From Helochares maculicollis (lineage: Eukaryota > Arthropoda > Insecta > Coleoptera > Hydrophilidae), in the NCBI GenBank assembly GCA_033557835.1, contig JAWQRO010000507.1, positions 1 to 37,547 of the forward strand: a stretch of DNA of 37,547 nucleotides. Direction: 5' to 3'. The notes below the pieces were generated by a model. It worked only from the letters and a program-made list of their open reading frames with translations. It was not told the DNA's origin and searched no databases. Position numbers and translations under genes: made by a program. Below, one piece after another: positions 1-9,165 of the stretch; the stretch's first letter is position 1; every line of letters begins with the position of its first letter.

Positions 1-370
1 CTGCCTGACTTTATCTGACCTGACCTGACCTCACAAAATTGACCATTCTTGAACTGATCTGACCTGACCTGACCTCACAAAATTGACCATTCTTGAATTG
101 AACTGATCTGAAAGTTTCTTACGCTAACCTTACTAGTCCTGGCCTGACCTGCCTGACTTGATCTGACCTGATCTGACCTTACAAAATTGACCATTCTTGA
201 ATTGAACTGATCTGAAAGTTTCTTACGATAACTTGACTAGTCCTGACATGACCTGCCTGACTTGATCTGACCTGCACTGACCTGACCTGACCTGACCTAA
301 CCTAACCTGCTCAAATTTGATTTAGACTACCCTTACCTACTATGACATCTTCTAACCTGGCCTGACCTGA
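1..370. repeat. Degenerate CTGAC-rich tandem repeat block
   Basis: A core beginning ACAAAATTGACCATTCTTGA recurs at positions 33, 77 and 181, so two of the intervals are about 44 and 104 bp. Between the cores lie runs of CCTGA pentamers. The two 104-bp units agree well, sharing the AAAGTTTCTTACG and ACTAGTCCTG blocks. At 281-309 the run is (CCTGA)3 followed by (CCTAA)2. A diverged relative lies at about 2755-2990, and the phrase GATCTGACCTGACCTTAC recurs in the array at 29 kb. No coding potential is seen. Confidence 0.8.
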
Positions 371-1018
371 CTTGACTTAACGACCTTTAACATATATCTA
401 CGTATGGAGTAAAGGTGCCTTTCTGGCAAACCGACCGTCAGCCCTTTTCGCCTTAAATCACTTATCTGTAAGTTGTAGGTTGCCACTGACAGTCAAGAAA
501 TTATTCTAAGCCCTTTATGGGAGTTTTTAGCTTCTTTCTGTGTGAGTCCAGTCCCTTCGAGGGGATACTGTCTTCTCTAGGCCAGGCAAATACGTAGGAT
601 GTGTGCTAAGATTTCCTTATCTTCACTGCACTTCCTACGTAAGGGCTTTGCTGTTAATCCCATCGAGTTCAGATTTTCGTTCCAGTTAACGTTAACAGCT
701 TACGTTACGGATTCCTAGTACAATTTTATCTCTTCCCTTTAACATAAGCAATTGCCAATTTATACTTCCAGACGATTCTTAGACAAATATTTTTCATTTG
801 TCTCATTTCACTTATTAATCACCATATATTAGCACGTTTACCAAGGAATTCTTCCTCTATGAACTTTTTGACAACGATTATTTGAAGACCTGGGAGTTTT
901 CAAAAGTCAGCTTATTCGACTCTTCGTTTTGTCTGATATTTTTATAACCCGGTGTCTACACAAAGCCTAGACTATTGCACGCTCTCAGTTCATTTGGCAC
1001 ATCTGGACACTATTGACC
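371..1018. other. Non-coding spacer with one long imperfect hairpin
   Basis: No gene was recognised. The only structure seen is an inverted repeat: TACGTAGGATGTG at 591-603 faces CACTTCCTACGTA at 629-641, 12 of 13 positions pairing, with an inner AAGAT/ATCTT pairing. The rest is ordinary AT-rich sequence. Confidence 0.5.
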
Positions 1019-1020
1019 TA

Positions 1021-2231
1021 CCAGTTGCGCAAGTTTAAAATGTCATTTTGCTGTTCAGAGATGGCGCATGAAATCTATTGAAGTAACCTTTGGAACCCAA
1101 AGCGCCATTTTTTGGCAAGACTGGCCACTACAATACGTCATACTCGTTTAGTTCTTTACGAGTTAGAAGCATACTTCTTTTTCGTATTAAACATGTCAAA
1201 TTTTGAGCCAAGTAAAGAGCATTTGCAGCATGTACTGATTTTCTTGTTCAATCAAAAGAAAAAGGCATCAGCAAGTCATCGAATTCTTGTAGAGAATCTT
1301 CTGCGGTGATCTTGCTCCAACTGTCAAGACTTGTGAACGCTGGTTTCAATGTTTCAAAACTGCCGATTTCAATGCTATTGACATAGATCGTGATAATCGA
1401 CCAAAACAGTTTGAAAAGGATGAATTAAAAGCATTATTGGACGAAGACGACACTCAAACACAACAAATGATAGTGGAGCAGTTGAATGTCACTCGGAAAG
1501 CGATTTCCAATCGCCTGAGAGTCATGGAACAGATTCAAATGGTTGGAAAATGGGTTCCACACAAACTGAACGAAACACATTTGGAAAGACAAAACAGTGT
1601 GTACGAAAGGCTGCATTTACGTCACAAAAGAAAGGGTTTTTTGCATCGGATTGTAACTAGCGATGAGAACTGGATATGTTTTGAGAATCCCAAACGTAAG
1701 AAATCGTAGGTAAAGCCAGGACAACGTTCAACGTCGAGTACAAAACCGGATCGTTTTGGGAAGAAGACAATGCTTTGTTTATGGTGGGATCAGAAGCTAG
1801 TAGTGTCCAACAAGCTTCTCAAACCCAGTGAAACAGTTAATAGCGTCCGCTACCGATAACAAATGATCAATTTAAACCAGGCATTGATCGATAAACGCCC
1901 AGAATGAGCTCGCAGACACGGCAAAGTCATTCTGCAGCACAACGCTCCTGCACATTCAGCCAAAGTGGTCAAAAAAATAATTTCGTCGCTTGGTTGAAAT
2001 TTTCTACCCCACCCGCCGTATGCACCAGACCCGGCGCTTTCTGATTATCACCTCTTCTCATCGATGGGACACGCACTGCCTGAGCAACACTTCAACACTT
2101 TCGAGGATGTACAAAAATGGCTCGATAAGTGGATATCAATGAAAGTTGAAGCTGTCTTTTGGAATGGTATCCATAAATTGCCCGAGATATGGATAAAATG
2201 TGTAAACGACATTTTAAACTTGGGCACATGG
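1021..2231 (+). mobile_element. mar-A: near-complete mariner element
   Basis: A 1211-bp element bounded by 25-bp terminal inverted repeats (1021-1045 and 2207-2231). They match at 21 of 25 positions and share the core AAGTTTAAAATGTC. A TA dinucleotide abuts each end (1019-1020 and 2232-2233), as expected from mariner insertion into TA. The inside carries a broken mariner transposase on the plus strand. The length is close to the usual ~1.25-1.3 kb of intact mariners, so the damage is point changes and small indels rather than large deletion. Sequence related to this element was captured in the 29-32 kb array and at 32.2 kb. Confidence 0.92.
1193..2206 (+). pseudogene. mariner transposase pseudogene (mar-A)
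   Basis: Dead copy of a DD34D transposase, the nuclear cut-and-paste enzyme of mariner. The start at 1193 opens with MSNFEPSKEHLQHV, the family's N-terminal paired-like HTH region. A frameshift near 1300 breaks the frame; reading resumes with VKTCERWFQCFK and DELKALLDEDDTQTQQM. The linker region follows (WVPHKLNETHLERQ), then HKRKGFLHRIVTSDENW with the first catalytic Asp near 1661 and the FENPKRKKS stretch. A stop at 1707-1709 interrupts it. WWDQK, KLLKPSETVN, KVILQH and PHPPYAPDPALSDYHLF follow, then the C-terminal WNGIHKLPEIWIKC. The second catalytic Asp, expected after ILQH, is missing through loss of one codon; the third is present. Further stops lie near 1860 and 1905. The normal C-terminal stop is lost, so the frame runs through the right inverted repeat. 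It cannot be active. Confidence 0.92.
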
Positions 2232-2344
2232 TATCTTAGAAGTTATCCACTGTTTACTGTGTTTTTCGGAGCTACTTGGTTGCCTGTGCGGATATTAATT
2301 CTCCTGTTCTCATCTACTTCCATGTGCACTGGCTAGAATAAAAT

Positions 2345-2540
2345 TGATTTTAAGCTGCAGCACGGTTTCCAAGAAGGCCATAGAAAAACGCCAGACAAAT
2401 TTAATGTCTGGGCAGCAATGTTAGGAAAAGGAACAATAGGTTCTTTAGTTATGGACGACTTGAACTTGTGCCCTATATCTTAATATGCTAGAAGAGATAG
2501 TTGACACCTAATATCTGATTCGGCCAAGAGAGAAAACCAG
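2345..2540 (+). pseudogene. Fragment of another transposase (IS630/Tc1-like DDE type?)
   Basis: One frame reads RKTPDKFNVWAAMLGKGTIG and then SLVMDDLNL; after a one-base shift it continues LNMLEEIVDT. The NVWA-x-M/I-G...IG...YLNMLE pattern resembles the middle of the catalytic domain of Tc1/mariner-superfamily transposases common in insects, in a lineage different from the mariners in this window. Only about 60 codons survive, with no inverted repeats in sight. The assignment rests on motif memory and is tentative. Confidence 0.35.
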
Positions 2541-3824
2541 TATGGCAAAGCTGGAAATTTGGTTACTGAAGAAAATCTGTAACACTGTCAACAGCTCGCT
2601 CTTGTAACAGACCCCTACAATTTTTTAAGGGTGGTGGGTTCACCTCCAATGCGAGCAACATCTACAAGCCCATGGTCAAACAATCCTACGTTCAAAAACA
2701 GCACACTCACAATGAAAGAGGGTTGTTAGTCATCATACGATCTATCAATTCATTCTTGGGCCATTCTTGAATTGAACTGACATGTCTTTTCTGCACTAAG
2801 CTGACCATTCTAAACTTTTTTAAACTGAGTTATGTGAACTGACCGAAGTTGTCATATCTGAGATCTCTTGTCCTAACCCTACTCGTGCTGAACTGTCAGC
2901 TTCATTGATCACAACTACCTTGAGTTTTCGCGACCTGAACTGAACTCACCTGGACTGTCCACATTATCCAGTAGTTGGACGGCCGTGACTGAAATTGCCC
3001 TTATGTGAAATGAATAATCCGATAAAAAGCTTCAAACGCAGTTCGACTAAAAAATTGCAAATGATACTGTGGCAAATCCTGATGGTGTATCAAAACAGCC
3101 GCAAAAAGCCGCATTGACTGGGAGCTACAATCAAATGCACCGAATAAAACGGCTCGTTTAGTTTTTAGAAAGGGTCTTGCAATTTTTGCGTAAAACTATT
3201 GAATTTAATTTGCATTTAAAATATTCTGCTTTTTCACTAAGTTAATCAAGTTCAGTGCATATGAATGAAACGTGTCATTTATATTTCATTCCGCTATTGA
3301 CCGATTCCATAGGTCGGGTCGGGGGTAGTTTCGGCCGCAATGGAGAGTGCTTCTACCTGCGGGAAAATGATTAATGCGATCGTCATTGTATTCATGACAG
3401 GGAAACAAAAAACACCCTTACTGTCTAGGTGAAAATATGCGCCCAGATTATTTCATTTTTATTTTTCGTTCCGTTTCAGTTCTTATTTTCGTAGTGATTA
3501 TATCAGTTGCCAAAGCGAATGCCATGGCTCGCCGGAAAACCAGGATGCATTGTATTAAAAGAACAGCTGAGGTCACTTCCATAAAATTAACTCCATCGTA
3601 GTCACCCCGTTGTACTAAGCTACTCTTCCTTTTATTAGTCTCCCGCATGACGTTTCCCACCAAATGAGACTCAAAGCAAGGGGTCAACTCATCTCTACTC
3701 ATACTGTGTGTTACATATTTTAAACAATGAATTAAGTCTGAGAAAGCTATTGGCAAGATGGCGCCGCATTCGCTGACTTTGGATCAAGAACGCATTCGAG
3801 GGAGACTTCCGCAACATTTGGTCT
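2541..3824. other. Non-coding region with a diverged CTGAC-type block
   Basis: Between about 2755 and 2990 the phrases CCATTCTTGAATTGAACTGA and CTGACC recur, a diverged relative of the repeat at 1-370. A 102-codon open frame on the minus strand (3756 to 3448) has ordinary composition. It matches no family I recognise and has no visible splice or promoter context, so I do not call it a gene. Nothing else was identified. Confidence 0.5.
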
Positions 3825-5070
3825 GTTTCAATACCTTCGCTCTCTCATCCCTCACCGAATGCACAATTAAGAAAGTTACAGAGCTCGAGGTGCCACAATC
3901 GCCTGATTTGAATATGCTTTTGCTTCGCTTATTCGGAATTTAATTATACGTTCGCTTACCCCTTGCATAGATTAAGAATGAACCAAGTTTCGCTTACTCA
4001 CGATTTGCCCACATCATTCGCTCATTCCTCACACACATTAAGTCTCAAATTAACAGCGCTGACTCAGGATTCGTTACCTTCTTTCTCCCGTCCCTCGCCG
4101 ATTGCGGAATTAAGAAAGTAACAGAGCCCGAATTGCAACACTTATCAATGCTTGAAGATGTTTTTGCTTCGCTTACTCGGAATTCAATTATACGCTCACT
4201 CATCCCTCGCATACACTAAAAACGAAACAAGCTCCGCTTACTGGCGATTTGACCACATCATTCGCTCAACCCTCAGACACATTAAAACTCATATTAACAG
4301 CGCTGACTCAGGATTCGTTGCAACACTTATCGTGGCTTGAAGATGCTCTTGCTTCGCTTACTCGGAATATAATTATACGCACGCTCACCCCTCGCACAGA
4401 TTAAGAATGGATCAAGCTTCGCCTACTCGCATTTTTCCCGCTTCGTTCACTTATTCCTCTCACATTAAAACGCAAATTAACATCGCTGACTCAGGATTCG
4501 TTACCTTCGCTCTCTCATCCCTCGCCGATTGTGCAATTAAGAAAGTAACACAGCCCGAGCTGCAACAGTCGTCATGGCTTGAAGATGCTTTTGCTTCGCT
4601 TACTCGGAATTTAATTATACGCTCACTCATCCCTCGCATACACTAAAAACGAAACAAGCTCCGCTTACTCGCGATTTGACCACATCATTCGCTCATCCCT
4701 CACATACATTAAAACTCATATTAACAGCGCTGACTCAGGATTCGTTGCCTTCGCTCTCTCATCCCTCGCCGATTGCGCAATTAAGAAAGTAACAGAGCCC
4801 GAATTGCAACACTTATCATGGCTTGAAGATGCTTTTGCTTCGCTTACTCGGAATTTAATTATACACTCACTCATCCCTTGCATACACTAAAAACGAAACA
4901 AGCTCCGCTTACTAGCGATTTGACCACATCATTCGCTCATCCTTCACATACATTAAAACTCCCATTACCAGCGCTGGCTCAGGATTCGTTGCCTTCGCTC
5001 TCTCATTCTTCGCCGATTGCGCAATTAAGAAAGTAACAGAGCCTGAGCTGCAACAGTCAACATGACTTGA
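3825..5070. repeat. 244-bp satellite array
   Basis: The marker TCAGGATTCGTT starts at 4064, 4308, 4491, 4735 and about 4979, giving periods of 244, 183, 244 and 244 bp; a further partial unit precedes the first marker. The short unit (4308-4490) lacks 61 bp, including the ATTGCGCAATTAAGAAAG stretch. Units carry pyrimidine-rich, CTT/CTC-rich phrases such as GCTTCGCTTACTCGG. Most units contain GCTGACTCAGGA, which includes the heptamer TGACTCA; the last unit has it changed to TGGCTCA. The array merges into a mariner fragment at about 5095. Short open frames inside it are not conserved between units. Confidence 0.92.
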
Positions 5071-5099
5071 AGATGCTTTTGCTTCCCTCGTCAAAAGGA

Positions 5100-5398
5100 A
5101 ATACTAACTTCGTAGGTCGACTCGTAGTAACGGATGAGACTCGGGCTGACCAATATGTTCCTGAACTGCAGCAACAAACTGCAGAGTCTACTGAGCCCGG
5201 TTGTTATTCAGCTTCGAAAAGAGCAAAGGGGGCGAAATCGTCCATGTCTGGTAGCAATCGTTTAAGACCCAAAAGAAGTTTGGTGGTTTGATTACATTCA
5301 AGCCGGTAAAATAATAACAGAAGACATTTTTGACCAGCTGAATCACAAATTTGCGACAAAAGTACTGCTTTGCAGAAGAAAAAAATCTTTAGAGTCTC
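5100..5398 (+). pseudogene. mariner transposase fragment, irritans-like
   Basis: The plus strand reads VVTDETRADQYVPELQQQTA and then ESTEPGCYSASKRAK, the segment around the first catalytic Asp of irritans-type mariners (compare VTMDETWV and ELQQQTAEWTEPG). After a frameshift near 5265 it continues DPKEVWWFDYIQAGKIITED and then FDQLNHKFATKVL. About 100 codons of the central domain survive, with no N-terminus, second or third Asp, and no inverted repeats seen. It sits between the 244-bp satellite and the first DR917 repeat. It resembles mar-B in the same region, so both may come from one lineage. Confidence 0.75.
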
Positions 5399-5406
5399 CA
5401 CTCAAC

Positions 5407-6323
5407 ATTCCCGTATAAATATATGTACGACATAAAAGTACCTGCCATTAATAATTATAAAACTACAAACACTTACATGAGTTTCAAAACTAAAAGCAAA
5501 AGTTTTACTATTCATAATTTACATACACTCCAATGTCTATTTTCAACACATTAATATATTCATAATCAATTATTTTTCAGTACATAAATATCATCGGAAT
5601 ATTTTTAACATTCTTTTATGTACTGTACAAAGCTTTGTGTGTAAAAAATATATATACTATTCACTAGTCTGCAATGTCGAACGCTTGTAAAAACCCTTTG
5701 CGAAGGCTTGAATTTTAAAATGTGAATTCATAACTAAAGGAAGGGTCCAATTTCAGAACATAAATTCTTAGCTAAAAAATGAAATTTATGACGGTAATGT
5801 CCCACTTCCGGTTTTCCAATTTACACGGAACTGTTTGTTATTGCTATATTTTTCGTGTTTAGCAATTTTGTTACATTTTTGTACAATTTTTTATTCCAAA
5901 GCCCACTAAAATTGGAACTTTTAAAATGATAAAAGTAGCACTTCCGGTGCTCCGATCATGTTGAAAATTTGTATCTGTCAGTTTTTAAATATATTTAAGA
6001 TGTGTACGAAATTTCATTCCGATAGCTTAATTTTAAAGACTACTTTACTTGGAAACATTTCCAAACTGTGTAGGTAAACGAGTACTTCCGGCGATCCTAC
6101 ATGCCTCAAAAATTGATACAGATTTTTGCGATAATGGTCGTATGCCAAATTTCATTGCTTCAGCTCATACGGTCTGATCGCTATCGTGTTTACATACACA
6201 CAGGGACAACATGCCAAAAAATGATCAAAATGGATTCAGGGACACTCAAAACGTGGAGATCCGCCAAAAATTTCGAGGTCGAATTTTTTCATGATCCCAA
6301 TACTTCGTATAGTATACAGGAAT
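5407..6323 (+). repeat. DR917 dispersed repeat, copy 1
   Basis: A 917-bp segment beginning ATTCCCGTATA and ending in its near-complement TATACAGGAAT. Copy 2 at 25508-26423 is 916 bp and visibly collinear throughout: GTATAAATATATG near the left end, the CACTTCCGGT blocks, the CCTACATGCCTCAAAA block, and the right-hand block GATTCAGGGACACTCAAAACG. The right end holds a small hairpin, ATAC-TTC-GTAT (6300-6310). No coding frame is conserved between copies, so it looks non-autonomous. About 30 bp of sequence to the left of this copy also resembles the left flank of copy 4, so the true ends may lie further out. Confidence 0.78.
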
Positions 6324-6539
6324 GTAAAAAGACTAAGAGAGAGAAAATGGAGACATCGACAAGTCAATTGCAAAAAGGTTAGGATTTATCTCTTTAAGCC
6401 AGATAACATGAATCACACAGTTTGCAGCACAATATTGGGCGCTGAAAGGACCGGAATCTGTTTGAATAAACAGATTATAGCTAGTAGAATAATTAACATA
6501 TCAATATCGATTCGCCAAAGTGCCCAGTGCACCTTCCAA

Positions 6540-6790
6540 AACCAGAAATGCTGTAAAGGCGAAATTGGTCGAATTAGGGTAGGAATGCTTGGAACATCCA
6601 CCCTATTCACCAAGCCTGGTTGCCTCATTTGTTTTCAATTCACTAAACAGTTGTGCATGAAATGCGATTTTCATCAAATGAACACAGTAGATGAGCATGA
6701 GACTTGCGGAAAATGACTCTATGTATATGTTACATAAATGGATGAATCGCTGACAAAAGTGTATTGAGCTTAAAGAATATAATGAAGTCT
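6540..6790 (+). pseudogene. mariner transposase C-terminal fragment
   Basis: In one plus-strand frame the sequence reads NAVKAKLVELG-stop-ECLEHPPYSPSL and, after decay, HKWMNR-stop-QKCIELKEY. These match the mariner C-terminal half: the PHPPYSPDLAPSD block around the third catalytic Asp and the final RW-x-KC segment. The catalytic Asp in that block is replaced, and several stops interrupt the frame. A 141-codon open frame across this spot (6291-6716) runs in a different frame and is spurious. The lineage is unclear; it is not mar-A. Confidence 0.6.
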
Positions 6791-9165
6791 GCAGCTGCAG
6801 ACGAGCACAGTGCATTAACAGACGTAGCCGAACAAAAGTGTACACAGTCGGTCGCAGAGATAGGCATAGACATAATCTGGAGTAGCTGGTCTCAACACTC
6901 CTGGTTGCTAAAATGCGCGTCATAAAAAGACTAAGGATTTTGTAACACACACATAATAATCTGTACACGATGCTGAAATCAAGCTGAATTTTTGTATTGT
7001 CAAGACTTGTGTGACCGTTACTACATTTTATTGTTTATTCTTAGTGATTAAAGATTAGGTAATACTGTTGGGGAGATAGGATGACGATTGGAGGGATAGG
7101 ATGACGATTGGAGGGATAAGATGATGATTGGAGGTAAAAATGAAATTGTCGTTCCACGCCCTAATAACGAGATCCGTTAGGTTCAAGAATAGTAAAGTGC
7201 ATTGGTGAAGGCGTACCTTTAAATGTGGAGTGGGGCAATTTGCATTAACAAATGGGAGAATGTGGAGTAGTGCGCGTCCACGTGGAGGACAGCGCACGTC
7301 CATAAGAAAGACCGCTCTATGAAAATAACTCAGGGCGGTTCGATGTAACTAAATGCAGTGGAGGCGGAAGAGGCCGTAATAATGAATATAGTTATGCAAG
7401 TGGATTGTTTCGTGGGGTGGGGGTGGAAAGGCGAGGCATTGCAGCTCAGGAGACGCGTCGAGTGCTAGCGAGTACATTTTGCGCTTAACGTGCAGGCGTG
7501 CAACAAAATAAATCCGTATGTTTTGATTGAATCGTTATTTCTAAAACGGTGCCTACATAATTGGGTGTTCTGGACTGAAGTCGATGAATTTTTAAACTCT
7601 CGCTGAATTATAGAGCAGATTGTGTAACGAACATCTACGTAGATACGTGCTGAATATGAATTTAATAGCGAGTTAAAATGGGAAGCCAACAGCTCCGCTC
7701 ACTTCAACTTTCTCAGGTTGCTGAACTCCCAAGAATAATTCTGTTACATTAATTTCATTTTTAAGTGCCCGAACTAATGACACCCATTTTGCGTAACAAT
7801 TTTCGCGCGACTTTAAACTGATTATAAAAAATCTTTTTGTCTTGCATAAAATTAGGCGGGGATGCGCCGCCGACGAGGACTCTCGGGCGAGAGTGTTAAA
7901 AAAGGAACTCGCTACTACGTCTTCACTTACGATTTAACATTTAATTAATAAACGTCAGCTGGGTCGGGAGTTACTTAATAAATTTAATTTCAATTTAGTC
8001 GTCGAGTTCGAGATATTGCCGTCTTTCGGCATCTATCTTTAATGAAGTCAATATTAGAACAACTACGTTTTCAAATCGGAGATCGTTGTTTCTTTTCTGA
8101 AATTTCTAAAGAAGCTCTGCTTACGAAAACGAACCTTCCCGTTCTCAACTGCTTTTCTCTATTCTCGATTGTAATTATACTCCCTCGATCATTTTTTTTA
8201 TTCGTCCTTTATTTCGGTTTTTGTGGAAGAAGAGGGGGTGAATCTGCACCCCTTTGCATTTTACGTTAAAACTGTATACCCTAGAGTCTAGACACACAAC
8301 TAAATTTGTCGGGAAGAAGATTGTATTACACCATTAAGGATATGGAGGATAACAAAGGGAACGATTACAAGTCTGAAAGGATTCATTTCTTTAAAAATAC
8401 GTCGGTGGCATTGGGAGGGTTTGAGTCTTGGGGAATTGTAAAGCCGTTTACACACTTCGGAGCTTGCACACGTTGATGCTTACATATCTCTTGTGGACAT
8501 TTAAGCACGCAGCGGTGGCGGGACACGGAACTCGTCTGAATATCCTTTATTTTCAGACTGACGTCTATGTATCTTGCTCAGGTTAAACAGAATCGGCTGG
8601 GGTGTGTCATGGTAGATCAGTACACAAAGGAACAGATCGTATTAGGCCACGGCCTCTCCAGTTAGATCTGATAAATTCAGTCTAAAGCTGCTTAAGAAGA
8701 ACGGCTAGTATAAATAAAACTGTCTAATTCCTTAGAGAGGTTTTATTTAAACGAAGGAATTATTCTACGTGGTGACCTTTAAATATCTAAACAGCCAGTT
8801 TCCCAGCTTTTTGCTTCAAAAATTAAAAGAAAACAACAATTAAACTATTGTAGGCCTCTATCAGTCAATTATGTTTTCCAATCAGTTAATCGCTAAAGCG
8901 GAACCGTCAGTGAAGTGTGTCCGTTCTCCTTAAGAGTTTTCATCCTATAATGCTGCTTCGCTCGCTCCTCCGCAGTGAGGGAAGCTTAATTATTTCTTGA
9001 TTGTCTTAGCAAGCGAGCCCAGAGTAAGCAAAGCAAAGGCATTTTTGTTTCGCGAATAAATTGATTGTCTAGTTCGCTAGTACCAACACAAAGTATTTAT
9101 TCAACTGTGCGTAGATTTTGAAAAATGAGACCAATAAAGGTGATAAAGCTTTAGAATTACTACAT
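6791..9165. other. Long stretch without genes; small repeats only
   Basis: No gene was recognised. A 20-bp minisatellite (about three copies) lies at 7073-7134. A block at about 7525-7570 (GATTGAATCGTTATTTCTA ... TAATTGGGTGTTC) recurs at 19251-19296. A perfect 7-bp-stem hairpin with a 2-base loop, ACTCTCG-GG-CGAGAGT, lies at 7879-7894. Around 8950-9050 the minus strand faintly resembles the 244-bp satellite (TTTGCTTTGCTTACTC). Confidence 0.45.
7073..7134. repeat. 20-bp minisatellite, about three copies
   Basis: Units at 7073-7090 (incomplete), 7091-7110 and 7111-7130 share GATAGGATGACGATTG; the third has GATAAGATGATGATTG. The next unit starts with GAGG at 7131 and breaks off. Confidence 0.85.

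Noticed and set aside
3448..3756. 102-codon minus-strand frame with balanced composition
   Set aside because: No family match from memory, no splice sites, promoter or repeat support; random frames of this length are expected in 37 kb.
6603..6968. 121-codon minus-strand open frame rich in Leu and Cys
   Set aside because: It lies antisense to a decayed mariner C-terminus and has no recognisable domain.
7879..7894. Perfect hairpin ACTCTCG-GG-CGAGAGT as a terminator or RNA element
   Set aside because: A 2-base loop and 7-bp stem alone are expected by chance in a window this long, and there is no transcription unit nearby.
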